Part shown: piece after piece, positions 53,904 to 64,000 of the stretch | Numbering within the stretch: the first letter of the stretch is position 1 | How the letters are laid out: every line of letters starts with the position of its first letter | Position numbers and translations under genes: made by a program | The notes under the pieces: model-generated | The model's input: only the letters and a program-made list of their open reading frames with translations | Told to the model about the DNA's origin: nothing | Databases searched by the model: none | Assembly (NCBI GenBank): GCA_963920575.1 | Contig: OY986965.1 | Span: 5,473,134-5,537,133, forward strand | Reading direction: 5' to 3' | Source of the DNA: Narthecium ossifragum | Lineage: Eukaryota > Streptophyta > Magnoliopsida > Dioscoreales > Nartheciaceae | DNA length: 64,000 bases

Positions 53904-53948
<45 letters not shown>
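53904..53948. repeat. (TA)n microsatellite
   Basis: About 45 bp of uninterrupted TA directly before the LINE tail. Confidence 0.95.
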
Positions 53949-53951
<3 letters not shown>

Positions 53952-54106
53952 AGATCTTGTAATGCTAGGGCCGATAGTGTTGCACGTTTTTGTCGTTTGA
54001 TAGGTGCTTCCTTTATATGGGCTACACATGATCGTTTTGAGCTTCTGAATAGGCTTTTATAAGTTATAATTCTAGCCTTCGGGTTCATCTCTTAAAAAAA
54101 AAAAAA
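53949..54106 (+). mobile_element. LINE 3' tail inserted in the MULE
   Basis: The 158 bp insert reads SCNARADSVARFCRLIGASF, then IWATHDRFELLNRLL and a stop: the C-terminal end of a plant LINE ORF2. It is followed by about 30 bp of 3' UTR and 13 A (54094-54106). TA-rich sequence on both sides fits insertion at a TA/AT-rich target. Confidence 0.75.
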
Positions 54107-54536
54107 GACATATATATATATAACACATATAACAATTTTATTAAATATGTTCTCATAACATACATACCATAATACATATATATATATATTATCTATATAT
54201 TGTATGTATGTTATGAATATAATTTTATTTTATATTACATATAAATATTAATATATTACACATATGTATATATCTGAATATATATTAAAAAAAGAATAGA
54301 AGAATGGGAAATGATAGGGATCATAGATGGTGGGATCCAGCCGTCCCCACCCCATTGGGCAACCCCCAATGGCAGAGCCTGACTTAGCAAAAGCAAAGAC
54401 AGGCCCCCCGAATCCAGGCTTGGCCGGCATGGGAAAGCACCTCCTTCCCAACCAAGGTCCGTCTCCATCAGCCCCTCCTGTCTATCTCTGTTCCATGTAT
54501 AAGCGGTACGTCATTTGGCTTTAGTTTTGCAACACA

Positions 54537-55061
54537 TAAGGATGGCAAAATTGACCGTCCCGTTGGATAACTGACCTGATTCGCACCGATGGGGACGGGT
54601 ATGGTATAGATTTTTTACCCGTGGATACGGATATGGTTTACAAATTTAAAACCCGCACGGATACGGGGCGGATTATGGTATTGGGTAATATCCGCCTCGC
54701 ATATCCGCCCCGCCACGCCACTAAATGTTGATTTTGTGAATTTTAAAGAGTCTATTTTTATAATAATACTCTAATAAAGACTAATTGTTGATGACTGTTT
54801 GGTGGATTTAGATTTTAGAGACCGAATGTTGATGATAGTTTGGTGGATTTAGATTTAGATTTTAGAGACTTAATGCTAATTGAATGGGTTTTTTTAGGTT
54901 TTGCGGATAACCGCGGGTTGCAGGTAATATCCGCGTACCCGCGGGGATGGTTATGGTCCGCGATCCCCATTATCCGCGCGGGGACGGGACGGTGCAGGTA
55001 TGGGCGGAGGAGTGCGGGGACGGGGACGGATATTCCAATATCCGCCCCGTTGCCATCACTA
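54537..55061. mobile_element. hAT-type element, mirror copy
   Basis: Mirror of 36184-36708, flanked by GCAACACA at 54529-54536 and 55062-55069. Confidence 0.85.
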
Positions 55062-55078
55062 GCAACACACCCTGCGCC

Positions 55079-55373
55079 TTCGTTTGGTTTGGGATAGAAA
55101 AAATGTGGATAAAGAATTTTGAGGATAAAAACAAAAAAGTTAGGATAAATTAATTAGGATAAGCGAGGATAATGGATGTTGGGGCTAAAAAAAGTGAAGA
55201 TAATGAGTAATGATTAAAAAATGAGGAATAATTAATAATGATTGCTTTGAAATAAGTGGGAATGAGTGATTTTGGGATAGAAAAAATGATAATAATGAGT
55301 GGGGATAAAATTATCATTTAAAAAGTAGAGATAAATAAATAATAATAGCTTGGGATCAGTAAATAATGTCGGG
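55079..55373. mobile_element. MITE-like repeat, mirror of 35872-36166
   Basis: TCGTTTGGTTTGGGATAG end, with the same reiterated interior as the PEX6 intron copy. Confidence 0.6.
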
Positions 55374-55869
55374 GATTCACACACACATATATATAGTGTA
55401 GAATTTTTGGATGTTGTATTCAAGGATTTTAAGCAAGATTTTTTTTTGTCTTATATTACTTTCTCCTTTTTGTATACAAAGAGCTCCCGTATTTGGGAAT
55501 TTAATTGGGACAACATAGGAAAAAACAAACACATACTTTGCTAAAAGTTTATTATCTTCTTCATCGATCCCCAATGATAAGAACCTGATCTCTCTTTTTT
55601 CTATGCGTTTCTTCATGAATCGAGTCAGGTGCTTGTTTGTGGTAAGATCCCACCGAGGAAAAATTCTCTTGCTCAAAAACTGACGTTGTGTGTAAATTAA
55701 TTGTTGAAAATAAAAGAACTAGGATTATTATTTTTACTAAGATAATAAATAATCCTTTACAATCGGTTTTTAACAAAAACAAAATTACACGTACCGTTAA
55801 TCCGAAAAAGGAATGAAAAAGAAGGAATATGAATCCGACGAAGAAACGCCGCTTGATCGAGGCCAGTGT

Positions 55870-58262
55870 TGTTACACCCCGACCCAGAAAACCCATCCAG
55901 GACGGGACGTGAGGGTCCTAACACTATTCATCTTCAACCGGCGCGATACAAAGCGGAAAAGATAAATAATTTAAACAATCGTATTCCAGAGGCTAAACAG
56001 ATTTAATCATAATATAACATCAAGTCGCACAATGTCTGAGTTCCAATATACAGATTTATACAAAATCCCAAAAGATCTCTAAAATGGTTACAACATATAA
56101 ACATATATCAAAATGTACGACGAATCATCCTCCAGCAACCTCAAGCGCCTCTGGATGTACTCGCGCCGCCAAAAGCCGACCTAGCCGGCTCCACCGAAGA
56201 AGAACTGCCACCTGCACCTGCAAACGCAGCCCGGGTAGGAGTGAGCGATAAGCTCAGTAGGGTTCTACTTTACGGCACACTGAAAGGAGGAAAACAACAA
56301 CAGTGTTGTCTCCCAACCTAAGCCTAACGGATGCCACGGGTCCCATAACCCAGTTGATGTCCCAAAGGCTCTTGTCATGAAACCTCTCTCCTGAACAAGT
56401 TACCAGGAGGCCAAGGAACAGTAACATGCAAGATCACCCTTCCCAAGCTGGAATACCAAGTCTTGGGGAACCATGTCGGGAACGCATCAACATCCATCCT
56501 TAGCACTTGGCTTTGGAAGACAACACGACCTCTAAACCTCAAGTACTGATCAGAGTCAACTAGCGTGAATCCTCAAAAACATGAGACTTGATCAACAATC
56601 ACACCCTACTCCTGACTACCCATCCACGGTCCTAAGGCTAGATCCGAGCTACCCGAGAGCCTCGAATCGGCGACCCAAACCATCGCCCGCCTAACCTCAA
56701 ATGCCTCTAATGCATACAATGCATGATCCTAGGCAAAACATCTATCCTAGATGTCTCTACATGCCACATCAACAGTTATAGGTTCCACAGATATACAATA
56801 GCCATCGGCACTCGCCGGCAAGAGGCTAAGGTTCCACAATTTCTCATTAGCTAGCACTCATAGCTAGCTAATGGCTAAGTATACCATTGAGCAAATGACT
56901 ACAACAACACAAGTATTTAAATGCAAGTAAAGCCATAGATTTACCCAAAGAGAGAGTTACTTGAATCGATTTTCAAACCCGATGAAAATCCTTTGAAAAC
57001 CTCATCAAATTCCTTTACATGCTTTCCAACATGTTTAGATACTAATCCCCCATCAAAACCATCCAAGGAATACCAAAAAACCAAGCTCAAAGGGTCACGG
57101 ACGATGCCACGGTCGATCCGGAGATCGACCGTGAGGCCACGGACGATGCCACGGTCGATCCGGCGATCGACCGTGAGACCCCTGTGAAGAAAACCAAGGG
57201 CGACGGTCGATCCACCCACCGACCCTGAGAAGCCCAAAACCAAACAGCGCTTGACGGTCGATGCGACGGTCGATCCGACGGTCGACCGTCAGGTAAATGG
57301 CAAAAAGGAGAAGATCCCACGGTCGATCGATCCATCGACCGTGGGAGTCCAAAATCCCGACAGAGCCCGACAGTCGACCGTCATGCCCAGAAAGGGTAAA
57401 ACCACACTTGACGGTCGATGCACCGATCGATCGTCGAGCCTTGGCACAGTTCATCAAAACAGTGCCAGAAATCCATTTCTTTGGATTTGAAGTATCAAAT
57501 CATGTTGGAATTAAATGAGATTTTGCAAGCAAGTGTATTTAACGATGGCAAAACTAATGGAATGAAGAAATCCAGGTTTTGACTGTTAAATCTTCTATCT
57601 AGGTTCAAATGGACAAAAACCGACAAAACGGCAATAATACGGAAAGCAACTGTTAGAATACGGAAATCCACTGATAGGAATACTGGAAACAAGCTATACT
57701 ATACATGTATTCATCCACACAACATTTTAACAAGTATTCCTACAGCGAAAGCACATAAAACCTATCATAGGAGAACCCGATTCAAGGATCGAGGTAGAAA
57801 CACCTACTTGAGCAAGTAGGGTAGCTCCTCCACGCGTGCCACCAGCCGAGCCACCAAGATCCAAGCTCCGAAAGCCGACGTCTCCAACCCTAGCTCAGCC
57901 GAAGGAGAGAGAGAGAAGGGGAGAGAATGACATGTGAAGGAGAGAAGGAAAGAGAGAAAAGGACATGACTTATATAGACATTCCAAATCTATCTCAGCCG
58001 TCCAAATCGATCTTTCCCGATCGAGCTCCGATCCTCCGATCGGACGCACCCTAGGGATTCTAATTAAACACATACATCAATCAAAGTCAGTGTGTGGAAC
58101 CCGGGTGTGAAACCGACTACCAGAGGGCATATTTACCAAAATGCCCCCGGGGTCCAAAACCGCCACACGATCGCCCGATCGTGCCCAACACGGATCCAAA
58201 CCAATAGGAAACCGGCGCTTGACCCACGTGGTCGAGTCAGGTCTGAGGGACGGGCCCTCACA
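55870..58262 (-). mobile_element. Nested solo LTR, mirror copy
   Basis: TGTTACACCC to CCCTCACA, flanked by AGTGT at 55865-55869 and 58263-58267. The TCGACCGT palindrome cluster is at 57095-57439. Confidence 0.85.
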
Positions 58263-59758
58263 AGTGTGCCACACTGTGCCCTTAAGCTATATTTGCCCAC
58301 CACCCCTTGCTTCTGGTTCTTCAGGCAAAAAGCTCCAAGGGTACAACGATCCACCGCGATTGGAGGGAAGCCGGCCGTCCGATCGCCCTTCGAGCTCCAA
58401 GATGGTATGGTACTCTCAATCAGGACCCTCTATTATGCAAGTGGTGTGGTGAGGAATGTATGCATGAGCAAGCTTAGAATGGCTGGTAGCTAGGTTAGTT
58501 GATCAGCCACTTAGTGGGGAGGTGAAGAGACTCGCCACATCAGCGCCACGTCATCAGTAAATGATGCCACATCAGCGCCACATTATCAGTAACCGCCCAG
58601 TCATGGGCTGCCACTCTGCAACATCACCAGTAACTGCTACTTAGTGGGAGGCTGAACAGGCGCCACGTCATCAGTAATAGTCACCTAGGTGAACATGGCT
58701 GCCACCTCATCCATAACTGCCCAGTCATCAATATTATGGGGAGACCAAGAGTCGTAACTGACTCAGCCCATTTATGGTGAATTGATGGCTCACTTAATGT
58801 GGCTCAGCCCAATTGTGACTGTTCAGGAAAATGAACAGTCACCTGCCACGTAGGCAAAAATGCACGCGTGGCGTACACGTGGCGCCCACATGGACGCACA
58901 CGTCACCGTCGCCGGCCGGAGGCACACGCGCGTGCACATGTGTGTGCCTCTCTCTAGTTCTCACACACTTCAAACTATAGATGCCCAAGGCTCTATATAA
59001 ACTAGAGAAATGTTCTTGTCCCAAGTAATGTGGGACTAAACTTTTGCACACACACTCATATGGGCTTCATATGGCTCTCTTCTTAACTGGGTTTTAGCAG
59101 GCCCATTTGATTCAAGACACATGTATATAAGGCTTAGCCCACTCCATCACCCTAGGAGTTTTGGGCCTTCTCAAAGCCTTAAATCCAACAATCCCCCACA
59201 TGAATCAAATGACTGATCAAATGTTGTATGATCCTAATGCACTTGAGAGTACCACAGAAATTTGCTGTATCAGGAGAGGTAGCTTTCGGCTTTGAACCAT
59301 CCTTAGTGAAACACTATCGGATGTACTTACTAAACAGTGAACGCGATGTCTTGAACTGTTCAGCTTTTATGTACACCAAAACAACAGTGCTCACACAACA
59401 CATTTTTTATACCACTGATGGCTCATTTGTTGTGTCCATTTCGGCCCTGGACATACCTGGTAGAATTCTTCGAGTGCTTTAGAGAACCAGCCCTTAAAAC
59501 GTTCTCATAAAAGCGGCCCATTCTCACTCGATATAGGTGATCTCTTAATAAAAGCATCCTGCCATGCCCTTACTCATTGAGTAATAAGGATCATTGAAAG
59601 CATAAGCTTAACCTTACACTATGCAGGTTTATCACTCACTCATCATAGGAATGGGTAAGAGTGATCTTAGCAACTGCCCCCACAATTCGGTTGTCTCATT
59701 GAACCTAGAATCTGGGTCTGCCAGATTATCTAGGTTGGGTTGCCATTGAGGAGTATAG

Positions 59759-62700
59759 TCATTTCATGGGCTTCAACTCCATTCCCCTCGATGAAACATC
59801 CACTAGATCTCTTGTTAGACCTTTTGTTAGTGGATCTGCAATATTTTCTTTCGATCTCACGAAATCGATGTATATCACACCAGTAGACAACAATTTCCTC
59901 ACTGAATTGTGTCGTCGTCGTATATGTCGAGATTTTCCGTTATACATGTGGCTTTTTGCTCTCCCTATTGCTGACTGACTGTCACAGTGTATACTGATAG
60001 GAGGCACAGGTTTAGGCCACATAGGAATATCTTCTAGAAAGTTACGCAGCCATTCCGCTTCTTCCCCAGCTAGATCTAATGCTATGAACTCAGCTTCCAT
60101 AGTAGACCTTGCTATACAAGTCTGCTTGGATGATTTCCAAGACACAGCTGCACCTCCAATTCCAAAGACAAATCCACTTGTGGATTTTGTGTCATTGGAG
60201 TCCGATATCCAGTTTGCATCTGTATAACCTTCAAGTACTGCTGGATATCTCGTATAACGCAATCCAAAATTTTCTGTGTATCTTAGATATCTAAGGACTC
60301 TGATAACTGCCTTCCAGTGATCTGTACTTGGATTGCTTGTGTATCTACTCAGCCTGTTTACTGAGTTAGCAATATCCAGTCTAGTGCAGTTCATGATATA
60401 CATCAGACTGCCTATGATCCTGGAATATTCTATTTGTTGTACACCTTCACCGTGGTGTTTCTTTAGATGCGAGTTGACATCTAGCGGTGTCCTGACTACA
60501 ACATCACTCCCTTTATCAAATTTATCAAGAATTTTCTTAATATAGTGACTTTGGGATAATATATACCCATTCGAAGTCTCGGTAATTTTCATACCAAGTA
60601 TCACATCAGCTACACCCATATCCTTCATATCGAAGTTTCGTGACAACATGCTCTTAGTAGCTTTTATGATATTATCATTGCTACCAATGATGATCATGTC
60701 ATCTACATAAAGACATAGGATTATACATTCCTTTTTATCACCTTTTATGTAAACACATTTGTCACACTCATTTATGCGAAAGCCGTTTGTCAACATCACT
60801 TGATCAAACTTTTCATGCCACTGTTTAGGTGCTTGTTTAAGCCCATACAAAGACTTAACAAGTTGGCAGACTTTCTTTTCTTTCCCAGGAACCACAAACC
60901 CCTCAGGTTATTCCATGTAAATTTCTTCTTCCAGATCACCGTTTAGGAAAACTGTCTTTACATCCATTTGATGTATATCCAGATTGTTTAAAGCCGCAAG
61001 GGCGATAATTAATCTGATTGACGTTTTCCTAGTGACTGGAGAATAGGTGTCAAAATAGTCCACCCCTTCAGTTTGTTTGAAACCCTTGACAACAAGCCTT
61101 GCCTTGTATTTGTCAACCGTTCCATCGGCTTTCATTTTCTTTTTGAAAACCCACTTGTAACCCAAAGGTTTACAACCTGGTGGTAAATCAACCAATTCTC
61201 AAGTATGATTCTGCATGATGGAATCAATTTCACTATTCACTGCTTCCTTCCATGAAGGAGCGTCTGGAACTGACATTGCCTCCTTGAATGTCTGAGGGTC
61301 ATTTTCTAACAAATATGTTAGAAAGTCTGGGCCGAAGGAAGTTTCTTTCCTCACCCTCTTACTCCGTCTAGGTTCCTCATCCTCTTCATGAATTGAGGTC
61401 CCTTGAAATCCTTCTTCCCCAGTGTTCTCATAAGCTCTCTCACTAACCTCTGATGTAGAAAATGACTTGTAAGGGAACACGTTTTCGAAGAATGAGGCAT
61501 CCCTAGCCTCTAATACAGTGTTCACATGCACTTCAGGATTATCTGATTTATTAACCAGAAATCGGTAAGCACTACTATCCTGTGCATATCCAATGAACAC
61601 ACAGTCTACCGTCTTTGGTCCTATTCTAGTTCGTTTAGGAACTGGAATTGGTACCTTTGCTAGACATCCCCAAACCCTTAAGAACTTATAACTAGGCGCA
61701 CGACCTTTCCATAGTTCATAAGGCGTCTTATCTAGCCTTTTGTGCGGTAGTCTGTTCAACAAATGATTTGCCGTAAGTATCGCTTCCCCCCACATGTTAT
61801 GGGGTAAGTTTGAACTTATAAACATGGCATTCATCATTTCCTTCAGCGTCCTATTCTTACGTTCTGCTATTTCATTTTGTTCTGGAGAATAAGGAGCTGT
61901 GGTTTGATAAATAATGCCATTCTCGGCACATATTTGGGCAAAAGGTGACTCATACTCACCTCCCCTATCACTTCTCAGCATATTTATCTTTTTACCGAGT
62001 TGATTCTCCACTTCATTCTTATAATGAGTGAACATCTCTACTGCTTCATCTTTACTTCTCATTAAATAGACGTAGTAGTATCTTGTACAATCATCGATAA
62101 AGGTAATAAAATACCTCTTATCACCTCTAGTTTGTACGATTTTCAGATCACAAACATCTGTATGTACTAAACCTAAAGGTTCAGTGCTCCGTTCAATTGA
62201 TTGAAACGAAGTCTTGGCTAATTTGGCTTCTACACAAACCTCGCATTTGTGTTCGTTATCAATTGTGAATTTAGGAAGAAGATTTAAAGATATTAATCTT
62301 TTCATGGAATTTTTATTCACATGTCCTAATCTCCCATGCCATAAATTAAATGACTCAATCACATAAGCAAGCTTCTCTTTATTAGCCTCTTGGGCAACAT
62401 TGAGTACAGTAGATGCACTAGCCTTTAAGGCTTCAGTAGTCTTGACCTTGGGGATTACAGTCATTACATTCATTTTAAACAATCCCTCAGTCATGTAGCC
62501 CTTTCCAATGTACATGCCATTCTTGGCCAGAATGACCTTATCAGACTCGAAGACCAGCCTGAAGCCCTTCTTACTCATCACAGAACCTGAGATCAGATTC
62601 TTGCGTATCTCTGGCACATGAAGGACTTCTGTCAGGGTCAGCTCCTTCCCAGACGTCATCTTCAACTTCACAGTCCCTTTACCTTCCACCTTGGAGGTTG

Positions 62701-63814
62701 CAGAGTTTCCCATGTAGCAGCGTTCTCCATCAACTACCTGATAGGTGTCGAACATCCATCTATTGGAGCAGATGTGGCGGGTAGCGCCAGTGTCGACCCA
62801 CCATTCCTTCGGGTTGCTCCCGATCAGGTTCACCTCTGAGACAACTGCAACCAGTTGCAAGTCATCCATCTCTGCACTGAGACCTTCAGCTATGTTGGCT
62901 TCTGTCCTCTTCCTCTTGGGAGCTGGCTTCTTTTTCCCATGAGCACTTGGGCGGTTGCGACAATCCTTGGCCTGATGTCCTGCCTTCCCGCAGACAAAAC
63001 ACTCGCCCTTGAATTTCTGAGACCCATTACCTCCCTTAATGCCTTCATCGAAGCGCTTGCGCTTCTTGTCTTTCAAACCGCTGGCATTTTCCACAAAGTT
63101 GGACTTAGAATAAATGCCTAGACCGCTGTTCTTATCGGTCTTGCGATTATCCTGCTCGATCTTCAGCCTCCGAACGAGATCTTCAAGACTCATCTCCTTT
63201 CGTTTGTGCTTTAGGTAGTTCTTGAAGTCATTCCAAGAAGACGGCAGTTTCTCTATCATTGCCGCCACTTGGACAGGTTCATTCAGAATCATAGCTTCAG
63301 CATTCATGTCATGGTAGATGAGCTGAAGTTCCTCAACTTGTTCGACAACGCTTCTACTATCTATCATCTTGTACTCAAGGAATCGACCGACAACAAATTT
63401 CTTTGCGCCGGCGTCATCCACCTTATACTTATTGTCCAAGGCTTCCCAAAGTTCCCTTGCGGTTCTTTTGAGAAAGTACACGTTGTAGAGCTTGTCATCC
63501 AAGCCGTTCAGGATATAGTTCCGGCATAGAAAGTCAGAATGACCCCAAGCCTGAACTGCAGCCACGATATGAGCATTCTTCTGTTCTTCAGTAAGAACAG
63601 GCTCATCCTCAGTGAGATACCTGACCAGTTTAAGGGTGGTCAAGTAGAACAGCATTTTCTGCTGCCACTGCTTGAAATTGAGCCCCTTAAACTTCTCAGG
63701 CCTCTCTAGCTGCCCGATCGGCATGCTAGCCATTTCCACTACAGGTGAATTGCCTATCAGCACTTCCTCCGAACGAGGAGGGATCACAGGTTCAGCACCT
63801 GCTCCTGAAGCCAT
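59759..63814 (-). pseudogene. Copia gag-pol with two in-frame stops, mirror copy
   Basis: Same 1352-codon frame as 27431-31486. The stop codons are at 61199-61201 and 60908-60910, identical to the left arm, so they predate the duplication or reflect one locus assembled twice. Confidence 0.93.
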
Positions 63815-64000
63815 CTGCAAAAGCAGTCCAACCACAAAAGTGGTTCAGTTCTTGTGTTCTTTAGAGTTCTTATAAGAAGTGAAACTTCCTCTCAAAAAGA
63901 AAAAGAAAATCAGAAAAGGATCCGTAGGAGAAGTGGATCCGAAAAATACGGTAAAACCGAAAAAATAATATAGCTTAAGATTGTTGGAAATAAAAGAACT

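Larger units (their letters stand above)
53096..54415. mobile_element. Mutator-like (MULE) non-autonomous element, full length 1320 bp
   Basis: Ends GGATTCGGGGGGCCTG and CAGGCCCCCCGAATCC are flanked by the 9 bp duplication AGGCTTGGC (53087-53095, 54416-54424), which is diagnostic of Mutator-type insertion. The terminal inverted repeats extend about 300 bp inward (to about 53390 and from about 54110) and become AT-rich. Between them are an extra partial duplication of the AT-rich TIR interior (about 53400-53635), a unique stretch (about 53640-53820), a (TA)n tract and a LINE tail. No transposase frame is present. Confidence 0.88.
45089..64000. repeat. Right arm of the giant inverted repeat
   Basis: Reverse complement of 27245-44888. 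All features here mirror left-arm features and probably represent the same locus read twice, or an allelic copy. The arm ends within the copia 5' LTR at the window edge. Confidence 0.97.
55702..64000 (-). mobile_element. Ty1/copia element, mirror copy (5' LTR cut by window edge)
   Basis: Mirror of 27245-35543. The 3' LTR is 55702-59190, internal region 59191-63981, and only 19 bp of the 5' LTR remain before the edge. The target duplication is TTAAT at 55697-55701. Structure, stops and nested solo LTR are the same as in the left arm. Confidence 0.93.

Noticed and set aside
27245..64000. A CRISPR array or prokaryotic operon as explanation of the repeats
   Set aside because: The window has spliced plant genes, LTR elements and LINEs. 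The repeats are transposons, minisatellites and a large palindrome, with no direct repeat-spacer pattern.

Overview
The window is plant nuclear DNA, almost certainly from a flowering plant. The evidence is many short GT-AG introns, peroxisome-biogenesis proteins of plant type, SAUR-family auxin-response genes, Ty1/copia and other LTR retrotransposons, L1-type LINE tails, and hAT, Mutator-like and Tourist-like elements. I cannot name the species from sequence alone.

Bases 1-20174 hold two large genes transcribed away from each other. On the minus strand is PEX1 (start codon at 11172; twelve exons visible; the gene runs off the left edge inside the Walker A motif of its second AAA+ domain). On the plus strand is a complete PEX6 (11588-20174, sixteen exons, 940 residues). 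Their start codons are only 415 bp apart. PEX1 and PEX6 are the two subunits of one heterohexameric AAA+ motor that extracts the PTS1 receptor PEX5 from the peroxisome membrane, so this is a head-to-head pair for one complex with a shared intergenic promoter carrying a CT tract and telo-boxes. I regard this as the main biological finding.

Bases 20175-26124 hold a SAUR gene (21630-21947, minus) with a solo LTR in its upstream region, and an unrecognised gene (24874-25575, minus) for a secreted protein made of nine repeats headed by the motif FFEIYHG. Parts of this block (about 21.3-24.5 kb) are duplicated in degenerate form at 35.6-38.6 kb and 42.1-43.8 kb, forming a decayed SAUR cluster.

Bases 26130-35543 are a complete but dead Ty1/copia element with ATTAA target duplications. 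Its polyprotein has two in-frame stops, and its 3' LTR is split by a 2.4 kb solo LTR of another retroelement. To the right are a nested set of MITEs, LINE tails and a second SAUR gene.

From 27245 to the right edge the window is a giant inverted repeat: 27245-44888 is repeated as its reverse complement in 45089-64000, with a 200-N gap exactly at the centre. The arms differ only by three small indels that I could find, plus a 1270 bp difference in one Mutator-like element. The symmetry at the gap and the near identity suggest an assembly fold-back or a head-to-head join of two copies of one contig, but a recent real palindrome is not excluded. Every feature in the right arm should be read as a mirror copy, not as independent evidence.
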